Shown: positions 46,965 through 58,683, numbered from the stretch's first letter. The stretch is 64,000 nt of DNA from Euborellia annulipes (GCA_023213315.1 JAKCPI010005160.1:62001-126000), one strand, 5' to 3'. Translations and numbers: made by a program. The notes: generated by a model from the letters alone, not told the origin.

Positions 46965-47349
46965 CAGTAAAACCTCTCTAATCCAGCCTCGGATCATCCG
47001 GTTCTCGGATTAACCGGGGCCCACAACTTGTGGGTACGTGGATGGCGACCACGAACTACCTGAGCTGGGACTGGCAGTCCTGTTTTTCACATGTCTGTTC
47101 CTTCCTTTTATATTTTCAACAGGCGTCAGACCTTGCTACGGGCCGGCCTGTTCTATTTCTTCCGATCTCAAAAAAACCCACCCCGCACTGAGGAAATAAG
47201 GCTCGGAATTGAGATATCTTAAACAAAAATAAGCGAGTTAGAAATTATGAAAATGAATGAAAATCAATTTTTCACAGAAATTAACCGGCTAAACGGGTAA
47301 TAGGCCAGTGTCTCGGTCCCGACCAGGCTGGTTAAGAGGGGTTTTACTG
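46965..47349. mobile_element. pogo-type MITE with nested repeat
   Basis: Terminal inverted repeats CAGTAAAACCTCTCTAATCC and, at the right, TTAAGAGGGGTTTTACTG, flanked by TA (46963-46964, 47350-47351). CAGTxxAACCTCT ends with TA duplication are typical of pogo/Tigger relatives. A copy of the 28834 repeat family occupies 47029-47225. Confidence 0.75.
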
Positions 47350-47570
47350 TACCTTAGTCCCAAAATTCCAAAAATAATGATTGAATAGACAGAAAATGAT
47401 CCAAATACCCCCATCCTTCCGTCGTGGTTCTATTTATTTAAAATATTCTTTGAGAAGAGTATATTTTGAACTGGAAAAGGGATCCCCCCTCCCAGGTCCG
47501 CACCATACAGTTGGAGAAACACTGAATTAGACATTCATCCACCATTCAATCATATCTTGCATAGACGCCG

Positions 47571-47631
47571 GGACTGGGGGGGGGGGGGAACGTTCCCCCC
47601 CCCCCCCCCCCCCGGGGGGGGGGGGGGGGAG

Positions 47632-47667
<36 letters not shown>

Positions 47668-47823
47668 TTTTTATATTTTTTAAAATTAAAAAATAAAAAT
47701 TAAAAAAAAAAAAAAAAATAAAAAAATAAAAAATTTTTTATTTAATTTTTTAAAAAAAATATAAAATTAATTAAAATTTTAATAATTTTTATATTTTAAT
47801 AATATTTATAATTTTTTAAATTT

Positions 47824-47856
<33 letters not shown>

Positions 47857-47930
47857 TATATTAAATTAATTAAAAAATTTATTTTATTTCTTTTTTAAAC
47901 ATTTTTTTTCCCCCTTCTTTTTATATCTTG
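47571..47930. repeat. Degenerate hAT MITE family A copy or low-quality homopolymer block
   Basis: Begins with ATAGACGCCGGGACTGGGG, like family A, then turns into long runs of G, C, T and A far beyond other copies. Such runs suggest sequencing or assembly error over a MITE. Confidence 0.5.
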
Positions 47931-47997
47931 CACTAAAGATCACAAAAAGACATCGAGCTGGGCAAAAAATATATAATTATATGCTATAAGAGAGTCC

Positions 47998-50505
47998 TTA
48001 GATTCTATTGCTGATTGTTTTCTCCCATCCTAATAATATTAATGAATTTATGAAACAAACCTTTTCAAGCAATTCTATTAGAGATAAGTTACTCGCTAAT
48101 TTAACGAGATCTTTTGCTTCCTGAGGCTCACAATATTGTTGTGTTACACTTGGTACATATCCAGGATCTTCTAATATAAAACGGAATTCTGGTAATACGG
48201 GAGAGTTTTCATTATCAGAGTCATTATCATATTGTTTTATTAATTTATATATATCGTCCCATGTAAATAAAATTGGAATGGTTGATTCAGAGTCGAAGGG
48301 ATTAAAATCAATCAATTTGATGCTTGATGGGGTTTTAACTATGTCAAAGACATCTGGAAAATAAAGATAAATTTTAATAGATAAAAAGAAGAGTACTTTT
48401 GAAAAGAAAATATTCAAACAAAAGTCATTCTAATTTTGTATATGTGTAATTCTTTTACAAACCGAACAGTTTCTGACCGACATATATTTGATTTGGCTGA
48501 AATTTTTTTACGGGTTCTATATCAAAAAAAAGATCCGTATTCGAGGATTTTTTTTTAATATTTTGCCGACGACGCAGCCCCCTGGCAAGCGGCAAAGCCC
48601 ACCGAAGGCAGAGAAAAACGGTATAGGGCGAGAAAAGGAGGCGTGCCTTGGATCCGGAGCGTCGATGTGACGAATCACGTTAGATTATTTAATTTTTTTC
48701 AATAGAAATAATTGTTTCTCCATCGATTAAAAAAACCGTTTTCGGATTTAAAGATTTTAATTGTTGATAACAATGTGAGATTTTTAATAAATTTTGGTGG
48801 AACAATTTTTTTCTTAAAATTCACTTTTTTAGCTTAAAAATGGGAAAAAAGTTTTTTTTTTTAGCTTAAATAGAACCGGAGAGAGTCTCTATGCCAAAAA
48901 ATCACAAAATTCTCAAATTTTCGACCCTCTCTATTTTCCAAAATATTAAAAAAAAAAAAAAAATCCTCGAATTTCAGCCAAATCAAAATTATGTCGGTCA
49001 GAAACTGTTCGGTTTGTACTCATAGGCCTATAGGTATTCAATTTTTAATTTCGAAATGAGTACGACTTGTTTGTAAAATGTAATAGGCAACCTATTATAA
49101 ATAATGGACATTATTATGAAATTTCTCCCAGAAAACAATATATTTATTATTTTTTATAACTTACAATTGTTTATTGGGAATTTGTTTCTTATTTCTTTTT
49201 TAAAAAATTTCTTAATACTTTCTAATATTTTATATCTTGAGTGGTCAATATGTTCATAACAAAGTCTATTGTCTCTTTGAGTAATTGCTAAAAAATAAAA
49301 TTGATATTAGTAGTATTATATTTTTATTTAATATACTATATATGGATTATATGCAATTTGCTTTCAAACAAAATGATTCAAAAGATGTTTTAGAGGAAAA
49401 GTAAAATTGGTTTTGGGACCCTCAAAGCATTTCATGAAAGATATTAAGAATATTTGGTGACATGCATATTTGAAAATCTTTTTCAGGGGTGGAGGGGGAC
49501 GGGTCCGGATGATTATCGATAATATAAACAAAATTTATAATAGTAAATTACCAATAAGATTATTGTCAAAAACAAAACATCTAAATTCAGATCCGGGATG
49601 AATATCTTGCCACTTTTTTAATATTATTACGTCTCTTCCATCTGATTTTTTAAAAAATTTATGTATTTCTGTGGATCCTTTTAACAATAAATAAATATCT
49701 TCTAAATCGCTGCATTTAGATGTTTTTGTAGAAGTGATCCATAAAGAATCCTGAAAATAAACTATAAATTATTACACCCTTTGTCTTGATGATTAGTGAC
49801 GTGAGGCCCACAAACATCTATAAGATCTACTAAATATTTTCCTGATTAATTCTTTTACACAGCGATCAAATCACATCTAATTAGCAGGGCATGTTTTAAA
49901 TTCTGTAATTCAAGGGCCTTTAAAGTAAATTCATTATTAGAAATTTTGTCAACTTGCTTTAGGAGTGATGTTGTTTATTTTGACAAAAACAGTCCCTCCA
50001 AGTTCTTCTAGTGATCGAAGTAACAGAGAAGAAAATTCAGGAAAAGCTGGCACCTAAAAAAAATTAGTAACATCATTAAACAATAGAGATTTCATTCTGT
50101 TTATCATTGGTGGGCTCCGTGTCTAGCCATGGGGTGATAATTTTATAGAAAGGTCCTTTTTAATTTGATCACTTGAATGTCATTTCCATACATTTCTTAT
50201 GGGAATATCATAACTTAAAGAATTAATTACTAGAGAGTAACAAGAATTTAGAAACGAAAATAATTTGGCTCTAGGTTGCCATAGAAAGAAAGGAATCAAT
50301 TTACCTTATTTTCATCTAAAGAATCATTTTCTATATCTTCCTCGGTTGTTTTATATACTTCTTTCGGTAAAATAAATATATCATCATTCAAATAATCAAT
50401 AATTTCTTGTGGTAATTCAATTTCTTTATATTTCCCAATTAAATGTGAAAAAAGTTTATACCATTCAGATGAATAAAAATATTTATTTTCCATTTTGGTA
50501 TCCAT
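47998..50505 (-). CDS. CDC123: CDC123 (D123) eIF2 assembly chaperone, 5 exons
   Basis: Exons 50505-50305, 50053-49958, 49750-49552, 49287-49165 and 48353-47998 join in phase to 324 residues (human protein 336). CDC123 is a cytosolic ATP-grasp protein that binds eIF2 gamma and promotes assembly of the eIF2 trimer. Landmarks: SSEWYKLF near the start; PEFSSLLLRSLEELGGTVF; KCSDLEDIYLLLKGS; the core GSEFRCFV (about 152-159); QRDN (169-172); and KLIDFNPF (219-226), whose Asp and Asn belong to the nucleotide/Mg site. Intron 2 starts with GC (GCAAGT), a rare but accepted GC-AG intron. Intron 4 carries a 0.56-kb inverted-repeat element. The last about 20 residues after LIELLEK are not family-like: a possible donor (GTTTGT) follows that point, so the true C-terminus may be spliced to a downstream exon. 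Confidence 0.92.
48458..49016. mobile_element. Tc1/mariner-type MITE in CDC123 intron 4
   Basis: CAAACCGAACAGTTTCTGAC, then GATTTGGCTGAAATT, is mirrored by AATTTCAGCCAAATC and GTCAGAAACTGTTCGGTTTG. TA flanks both ends (48456-48457, 49017-49018). It is 559 bp long. The inner arms also share TCGAGGATTTTTTT. Confidence 0.8.
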
Positions 50506-51184
50506 AATTTAAAAATATTCTAGTGATTTTAGTGACATTTGACACATGCGTGGAATTATTACCTCCCTGGGAGTTACTCACAGATCAAGGAATAAATCAG
50601 GAAGCTTACTGCAGGGAATAAACTTATTTTAACTATTTATTAACTGGCTTACTGTCTCTCCCTACCACAGATTAATAGCATAATATCAGTATAATATAAC
50701 ATATAATTAATCTGTGCCGATATGTGCCAATGATCTGTACAGGCTATTTCTATGGGAGGAATTGAAATCCATTGTTTTAGACTGATTCAGTCGCCAATCG
50801 AGGCGCTAGTATCGGCGCTAACAAATTTTAGCATGAAATTCCTCTCTGAGTTGCTGAAATAATCTCTCTGGCTCTGACAACATGTTACAATTACAAGCCA
50901 CAGATTAATGATATATCCAGGATATATTATTATTCTGTGATAATACCCTGCTCATTTGCTCCTCCAGATTCGTTCGCCAAATCCAGCCAGCCTAATTGGT
51001 TAAAATTGTGGCCTCCATGCCAACATAAATAAAAAAAGTTATTTAAAAATTTGTCAAAATTCCCTAAACATAGGTTTAACAAAATTTATATTCCACAAAT
51101 CCTTTCTCTCGTTATAATGGTAGATAAATGAAATTATAAGTTAGCATTAAAAATAAAAGGAAATTGATAATATGATTTAAAAAA
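50506..51184. other. Intergenic DNA upstream of CDC123
   Basis: Upstream of the CDC123 start codon. Short inverted bits (CACAGATTAAT...ATTAATCTGTG, about 50667-50717) are visible. The CDC123 promoter should lie here but no core element was recognised. Confidence 0.4.
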
Positions 51185-52500
51185 AAAAGTGCAGGAGGTG
51201 GATTTGAACTCGCGATGTTTGGTAGAGCGAGGATGGAAAAAATGAAAAGTGATGACCACTTTAACGATTCAGCTATCATTGAATTTATAAAATGTGGAAA
51301 TTTAGACCATATAAGAAACTTTAAATAAAAGGCTAATTAAAAAAATTTTAATTTTGTACATATGATATATCATTTTTTACTACATTTAATGCAGATTAAT
51401 AATTTATAATAAAAATGTCAATAGCACACATAGTTTTCAAATAATTCAAACGGCAAACGTCACATATTGAATGCCTTAATGTAATTAAACCAAAAACTCT
51501 ATATAACATATGACACATGTTATTAATTCTTAAATTTCCCCTGATTCCAAATAACTAAACCCCTTTTAATTATATGATTTAATTTTAGAGTTATTGGCGA
51601 TCAAAGTTAAGACTATTTTCGACCTTAATGACATCACACTCAATTTTCTATATTATCGAAAAATAATATTTAGCATTGTCTGATTAAAACCAAATTTTTA
51701 CCAGAGATTTATAATTAAAAAATGAGTTTTTTTCTATAGTTTCATTGAGATTGGTAAAGAAATAAATAAAATATTGACGATTTTGTAAATTGAGTTTTAG
51801 AATTGGGATCTCAGATTCAAGCCTAGACCCGGTTCATAGACGGCTCTCTTTACATATCCGGGATCGCGAAGTCTAAAACTAAATTTACAAAATAGTCAAT
51901 ATTTTATTTATTTCTTTACCAATCTCAATGAAACTTTAGAAAAAAACTCATTTTTTAATTATAAATCTCTGGTAAAAATTTGGTTTTAATCAGACAATGC
52001 TAAATAAGCTTTTTCGATAATATAGAAAATTGAGTGTTGATGTCATTAAGGGCGAAAATAAGCTTAACTTTGATCGCCAATAACTCCCAAATTATAGCAT
52101 ATAATTAAAAGGGCTTTAGTTCTCTGGAATCAGGGGGAATTCAAGAATTAATGACATGTATCATATGTTAGATAGAGTTTTTGGTTTAATTACATCAAGG
52201 CATAAACAATCTGATGTTTGTCCATTGAATTATTTGAAAACTAGGCATGATATTGACATTTTGATTATAAATTATTAATCCGAATAAAAAGTAATGAAAA
52301 ATGATATATCATATGTGGAATATTAAAATTTTTTTAATATTTCTTTTATTTCATGTTTCTTATATAGCTTATTTTACCCTAAAGCAATTAAGTAAAGAGT
52401 GGCTCAGGTGGTTAATTCGTCCTCAAGCAGTCTATGTTTTTTTCCATTCTCACGTAACCAAACTTCGCGAGTTCAAATCTACCTCATGCACTTTTTTTTT
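51185..52500. mobile_element. 1.3-kb palindrome of two head-to-head SINE-containing arms
   Basis: Arms of about 600 bp face each other around 51810. Paired text includes TTGGCGATCAAAGTTAAG with CTTAACTTTGATCGCCAA, and GATTGGTAAAGAAATAAATA with TATTTATTTCTTTACCAATC. The outer ends are tRNA-like: on the right, GTGGCTCAGGTGGTTAATTC (box A) and GCGAGTTCAAATCTACC (box B); on the left the reverse complement. Confidence 0.75.
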
Positions 52501-52545
52501 TTATTCTTAACTGTTTTTTATACCTCATATGAGGCAGTGGCGGAT

Positions 52546-53000
52546 CCAGAGGTGTTTCTCGGAAGGGGAGGGGGTAATATGGAGTGACTGGTCGCACAGC
52601 ACACATTTTTTTTCTTAATTTCGGTAATTTAAAGGCGCATTCTGTACTTGTTTGCCAGAATATAAATACAAATCAAATTTTTAAGTATTAATTTTTAAAA
52701 TTTTACATTAAAAATACATTTTTTTCGAAAAAAAGTATTTTTTTTTCAAATCTCAGGAGGTAATTACCCCCTTTACCCCCCCCCCTTGTAACCCTTGATA
52801 TGAGGGGGGAGGGGGGCTAGCGTATTAATTTTTAAAATTTTATATTCAAAATAAAATTTAATTCCCAAAATAATAAAAACCTCGTTCAGCTCACAACTAG
52901 GTCGGTCCCCTTTATTTTGCGCCCCTAGCCCAGTTGCGCCCGTGATGGCGCCTGTTTTGCCACGCCCTCGTTACGGCCCTGACTATTACCTACAACTATT
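52546..53000. repeat. Possible hAT-like remnant with G/C blocks
   Basis: CAGTGGCGGATCCAGAG at the left resembles a hAT end, and C and G runs at about 52768-52815 resemble MITE interiors. No matching right end was fixed. Confidence 0.35.
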
Positions 53001-53013
53001 TGTAAAGTATATA

Positions 53014-53409
53014 CAGGGGCGCCGGAACGAATTTAAATCAGGGGGGCAAAAAAAAATTTTTTAGAAAATTAAAATAATTTAATATGTTTAAATTGTATAA
53101 AACAAAAACAAATCTACTATAAAACTTTAAAAATTTTAAATAAAATCACAATTTTAATAAAATTAAAATTTTAAAAAATTTGATAGTGATTTTATCAAAA
53201 ATTTTTGGAAAAAATTTGGAAAAAAATGAATTTCTTACTCTTTTAATTTTTTTTAATTTAGAAGATTTTATTTTTCAAAAGTAAAAATATATCATTTTTA
53301 AAAATAAATGAAATAAAAAAAGAAATTTTGCCCCCCTCTGTCCCCCCTGTAGGTTGCCAGGGGGGGCAATGTACCCTTGCCCCCCCCCCCCCCAGTTCCG
53401 GCGCCTATG
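53014..53409. mobile_element. hAT-type MITE family A, copy 3
   Basis: 396 bp, ends CAGGGGCGCCGGAACG and AGTTCCGGCGCCTATG. Perfect 8-bp duplication AGTATATA (53006-53013, 53410-53417). Confidence 0.9.
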
Positions 53410-54092
53410 AGTATATACAACTAAAGCGCTCAGCTGACTACAGTGTTTGCTGCACTTTCTTATACACTAATGAATTTATCAAATAATAACCGAGTTTTTC
53501 ATCTATTTCTAATTTTTTTCTCATAAACGATTTAGTGAATTAAAATAAATCTATGCAAAATAAGTTATTCAAAGTCTACTTTATATATTATGAAAGTTTG
53601 GAATATCTGGTAGCATTTTTTTTTACTACTAAAATTAAATTTATTTTATATTTTTTGCGAATCTCCATTAGACTACATGTTAAACATGTTAAATAACATT
53701 TTTTTTAATTACAATAACTTTTTAACGGTTTAGTGGTTTAGTGAAACGGTTTGAAATTTTCGCAGGGGTTTTAGCATTAAATGAGGAATTACAAATTTCT
53801 GTCGCTAGTTGGCGCAGATGTCGGGAAAATCCGGAAAAATTCTCTTTTTTTGAAAAGATGCCAAATTAAAAAAAATAATTGCCTAAAACAAATATATATT
53901 TATAATTATTATTTACTATTATTTTATAATAAATAATTTAATAGAAAAAATTAGCAAATATTTTAATATTAAAATTTTTGCATTAAAATTTGTTTTGTAA
54001 TTATTGGCAAACATGAATTTGAATTTGAAATTTAATAATTAATTCCAGGAAATCTTTTAACTGAATTGTAATAATAGATTTTAATTAAAAAA

Positions 54093-55041
54093 ATGTCTTA
54101 TCCCGATTCTTCAACAGTACGACAATATTTACATAATTTAGGCTATGTAAATATTCCACAACAACAATTTGAACAATTTATGTTGGGTATATACTTTTTT
54201 AATGTTTCTTTGTTTAACACTTAGCAACATTTCTCAATATTTCAATTTTTTTATATATAGATCTAAAAACGTTAATTAAATACGAAAGAGGTAAAAAATG
54301 CCTGCATCCTCAAGATTTTATAACATATTTTCCACCAGAACAGCCAGCTAAAGAGCTCAAGTCTATTCTCAAAAAACCAAATGGTAAATATTTTCAATTT
54401 TATAATATCTAGTATTTCAGAATACTAAATAACTTTATTTAATTAAGATTAATGTTTTTATGACATTATTCAACTTAATTCTTAGAATGAAAATTTTACA
54501 CTTCTATACATAGTCGTATCTAAACTTCTCAAACTGTCTCTTCATACATCTTTCATTCAGTCAGCTTTTTAAATGGACTCTTTTTTTAATTTTTAGCCCA
54601 GTATATAGAGTTATTTTTATTATTCTTTATTCACTAAATTAATATATATATATATATATAAATACAAAGTTACTCGGTAAAATAGCCTAGGTTGTTGGTC
54701 CAATAAGACTCGGAGTCTACTCAAACAAAGCACTTCAGGCATTAACCGACACCACCCCCATCCAATCAATAACTGCAAAATCTCAAAGTCTTGGAGACAT
54801 CCAATAACACTTCGACTTAGGGAGTATACAGATACAGAGGCCCCGAAGTCAATATAAACTGAACACCGCCACATGCAATCTAAACCTGTGAGACCAGCAC
54901 AACTGCGACCACCATCCTAACCCAACACTTCTGGCTCCAAAAGGAGAGCGTCAAGTCAATCTCATTTTGTGTATATGTTGCTCAGATTTGGTCCTTTGGT
55001 ATAGAAGATTCATCTATTTATAAATAGTAAACTACAGTAGT

Positions 55042-55072
<31 letters not shown>

Positions 55073-58000
55073 CATATATAGTATACATATATTATGAAAT
55101 TAAATGGTATTTCCTGTGAGACCAATGTATTAATCAATTTGACTCCCATGAAATATCATTTAATTTCATAATAGGCTCAAATTTGTTCCATCTGTAAACC
55201 AATCCATCGAGAGTGACATAGAGAGAAGGGTCAAGTCCCGGAGTCACATATCGATGGCTTCCTGAACTTCGTATGCCACTCTGGAACGGTTGCACAAGAC
55301 AATTCGCCAAAAACAACCCAAAGTGCTCTCGAATAGGGTAGCATTGCATGGCGCCCGACCATTAACGGCCTCGGCTACACGTGGCGTACAGAGATTTTTG
55401 GAACACCCTCCCGTACCGAAGTTGAGGAAGTCTATTTTTCTCGGCTTGAACCCTGATTTATTTTAAGCAGATTTCAAAAGATTGATTTTCAGATGGAACA
55501 ACCGTGGTGACTATCTGGAAAAGTAACCTTGTTATCTTACCTTTAGAACCCTCGTATATATATATATATTAGGGTGGTCCTTATTTTGGACTTTTTCAAT
55601 TTTTCACTGTCTCACCCTCTAAAATTATGCGACTGGTTGAAAAACATAGAAATATAAAATTTTAGCCCATTTGGAGGTGATTTAGAGGTCGCTCAAGAGT
55701 TCTAAATTTCAAAAAAATTCCATTTTTTCATATTTTTTTCTCTATGGACACCCCTAATGCCATTTTTACTAACCCTAATTACAATAAACAAATTTTTATA
55801 ATATTCTATATCTCTTTACCTTTCCAAAAAAACTTTAAAATATTTTTATACAATATTTGGCTGAAACGTGACTTTGCTAACTTTTTTGATAATAATTTCG
55901 TTAATATTTAATTGATTTTCACACAAGAATGCTTTTTGGAAAGGTAAAGAGATATAGAATATTATAAAAATTTGAAGAAGAGAAAAAAATATGAAATATG
56001 GAATTTTTTGAACCTAAGACCTCCTGAGCGACCTCTAAATCATCTCCAAATGGACTAAAATTTTATATTTCTATGTTTTTCAACCAGTCGCATATTTTTA
56101 GAGGGTGAGACACTGAAAATCGAAAAAGTCTAAAATAAGGGCCACCCTAATATATATATATATAAATATAGGTAGAGCGCGCGCCAAAGTTAGTCCCACC
56201 CATCTATTTTTTACTTGTGATTATTTCATTGTTTTTATAAACGAAAATGAAAATTTTCTAAGTTTGAACCATGAAAGTTTCCATTAAAAAATATAATATT
56301 TTTTTTTAAAACAATGAAATAATTACAAGTAGAAAACGCATGGGTGGGACTTAATATTGTCCCTCACTGTACAAGTACAAATAGGGTCAATATAAAAATA
56401 AAGTACCCCTTGCATTTTCCCATACAATTATTTAATTGTTTTAATGAAAGAAGATAGATATCTTTATTGGAATGTTCTTCTACTTTTAAGCCATAAAGTT
56501 TCCATTAAAAAATTTTGTATATTTTTTTTTAAAAGGAATACATATAGAAGGAACCGGAGAATAAAAGGAATAAAACCAGCTGCAAGTGGATGCCTCTCAC
56601 CTCAATTTAATTTGTAAATATTTCGACCGGCATCACGCCTGGTCATCATCAGCGAACGTTCGCTCGTGCTAGCATTAGTCCCCCGCTTCTCTGAATTTCT
56701 AAGAAAATATTTTTAACATATTGTTTGACACGGGCCCTCCGAAAAATCATTTCTTTTGTACTGATGATGACCAGGCGTATGCCGGTCGAAATATTTACAA
56801 ATTAAATTGAGGTGAGAGATGTCCACTTGCAGCTGGTTTTATTCTCCGGTTCCTTCTATATGTATATGATCCAGCAAAAGTTATAATCGTAATTTTTTTT
56901 TAATAATTCTAAATTTCTTCAGTTTCTTCTAGAACAAAAACAATAGATGAAGAGGATCCATCTCGAAAGATTATTACTCCATCAACATCTTCAACCTCCA
57001 CTAAAGTTAATAAAACACAATGTAAGTTTAAGAATGCTTATTGGATATCTAGGAAAATAAATCTCTTACTTCAGGGTAAATATATGGTAAAAGTAGAAAG
57101 AACTCTTTTTCTCTTAGTCCCCACTTTATAAGGCTTTCACAGTGCTGCAATGTAGGGGCAGAAGATCGCCGAAATATTTTCCTAATAAGAGGAAGTAAAG
57201 TGAAATCTTAGAAAACGATTTAATTATGCTATTAATGTTTCACTTGTTAAATAAATATAAATTTTGAAAATCCGGCACTCCTGAAGTTGCCGAATTTTCG
57301 GCCTGTTTTAAGCTAGGAACACACATAACGGCATTGTGGTGATACTGCACAAGAGTTGCGCCGCAATAAATGGATGCATTCACCACATAGGCCTACAATG
57401 AAGGTCGCCTATTTTGCTGTGATTTGTGAACTAATACATTGTGTTAATCAGGGGGGAAGCCGAGCCAGGACCCAGGGAATATTTTATAGGGTTGGAACCG
57501 GGTCTGATGCCACAGCTTACGGAGCTGACTCGTGATCCTTCAAAACTTCCTAGTTCCACGGTGCAATTCTTTTTCCTGGGTGGCCACGATGATGGGTCTT
57601 CCTAACTCTATTACTATTAATAAATAATGAGAACCCGAACCTAAATCTCATGATGGGGGCTTTACAGCTGAGAGCATTTATCATCAGAAAGTACAGTGAG
57701 GGACAATACAAAGTTCACCCATGCCTTTTCTACTTGTGATTATTTCATTGTTTTTATAAAAGAAAATGGAAATCTTTATGGGAAATTTTCAAGGTTAGAA
57801 CCATGAAAGTTTCCATTAAAAAATATATAATATTTTTTTAAAAAACAATGAACAAGTAGAAAACGCATGAGTAGGACTTGATATTGTCCCTCACTGTACT
57901 TTTTTTTCCTCCTCTCTTCAGATATTTTAATAATTTGGGTCCTCCTATATATCATATTATGGACTTGGCGAAATTTTCAAAATAAAATGATGTGAATGTG

Positions 58001-58683
58001 GCTAGAAAACGAGCTCGTAATGTTTTCTCCTGATTCCAAATCAAAAAAGGGAAATGTTTTTGGGGCGGGGGGGGGGGGGGGGTATCTTATAAATAAATAC
58101 CAGACCTATTTTTCCTCAAACTCAAATTTTAAATAAATAATAACTGTATCAGAAAAACAAAAATATTCTAAACCTATAGGTGAATGTGAGTATTTGCCAG
58201 CACCACTAGTTCATTTTTATTCATAACGATTGTTATATTATTTTAGCCAAAGATTTTTCTTCTTTAAAGGACCTATCTTAATTTTTATAAATAGACAAAA
58301 TTGCTGGTACTGAGATATATATATAGAAAAACCCACAAGTCTTAATTTTCATTGTATATTTTTTAAAAGATATTAAACCTTGGAATTTAAATGAAAAAAA
58401 GAAAATTGGTGATTCTCTGGATAAAACAGATCCCGTTAAATTGTTCAAAACTTACCAAGAACAATGGACAAAGCTTAAATTGCCCGGCGAGAATAAACAT
58501 CAACAAGTTCGATGGGAAGTACGAAATAAGATGGTTGCAGAATGCCCGAACCCTAAGGTTTATTTCATTTTTTTTCTTATTATTATCATTATTAAATTAA
58601 ATTTCTAAGAAATAAATTTTTTTTAGCCCATCTTAAAAAAAGGAAGCTCAATTGATTTGCTAAACAAAAAAGTAAAACTTTAA
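54093..58683 (+). CDS. HYLS1: HYLS1 centriolar and ciliogenesis protein, 5 exons, complete
   Basis: Five exons in phase give 186 residues: 54093-54186, 54261-54383, 56923-57021, 58370-58557 and 58627-58683. HYLS-1 is a core centriole component needed to build cilia; the human gene is mutated in hydrolethalus syndrome. Two family blocks are visible. The N-terminal block VRQYLHNLGYVNIPQQQFEQ (about 9-28) is followed by LKTLIKYE. The C-terminal HYLS box has DKTDPVKLFKTYQEQW (about 123-138) and LPGENKHQQVRWEVRNKM (143-160). A proline-lysine motif SILKKP (67-72) is echoed by PILKKG in the last exon. It is short compared with human (299 residues); the loss lies between the two blocks. Intron 2 (2.5 kb) is full of microsatellites and MITEs. 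Convergent with C9orf72. Confidence 0.9.
55571..56148. mobile_element. Long-TIR MITE inserted in a TA microsatellite
   Basis: AGGGTGGTCCTTATTTTGGA at the left is mirrored by TAAAATAAGGGCCACCCT. About 165 bp of each arm pair (for example ATTTGGAGGTGATTTAGAGG with CCTCTAAATCATCTCCAAAT). It lies in HYLS1 intron 2. Superfamily not assigned. Confidence 0.75.
56180..56369. mobile_element. Tc1/mariner-type MITE (truncated left end)
   Basis: TTAGTCCCACCCATC...ACTTGTGATTATTTCATTG at the left pairs with CAATGAAATAATTACAAG and ATGGGTGGGACTTAATATTG, TCCCTCACTG at the right. Family of 57694-57896. Confidence 0.7.
56560..56870. mobile_element. Palindromic element with paired hammerhead-like motifs
   Basis: GAAGGAACCGGAGAATAAAA and CCAGCTGCAAGTGGATG at the left are mirrored by CACTTGCAGCTGGTTTTATT and CTCCGGTTCCTTC at the right. 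A hammerhead-like core lies in each arm: minus 56621-56652 (helix I partner lost) and plus 56755-56801 (intact). Located in HYLS1 intron 2. Confidence 0.75.
56755..56801 (+). ncRNA. Hammerhead-ribozyme-like motif (HHR-5, best preserved)
   Basis: Plus strand: TTTGTA, CTGATGA, T, GACC-A-GGC-loop-GCC-GGTC, GAAA, TATT, TACAAA. Helix I (TTTGTA with TACAAA) is 6 bp and helix II 7 bp with one bulge. AATATT is self-complementary and could form helix III between two copies. AUU before helix I fits NUH. Activity not shown. Confidence 0.62.
57440..57640 (-). mobile_element. tRNA-derived SINE-like element
   Basis: The minus strand contains a box B-like GACCCGGTTCCAACCC and an upstream box A-like region around 57530. 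Orientation minus, in HYLS1 intron 3. Confidence 0.4.
57694..57896. mobile_element. Tc1/mariner-type MITE, full copy
   Basis: CAGTGAGGGACAATA at the left and TATTGTCCCTCACTG at the right, flanked by TA (57692-57693, 57897-57898). It is 203 bp with an AT-rich middle. Confidence 0.85.

Noticed and set aside
54620..55349. Two minus-strand open frames in HYLS1 intron 2
   Set aside because: No recognisable domain. The higher GC content suggests a transposon remnant, but nothing confirms it.
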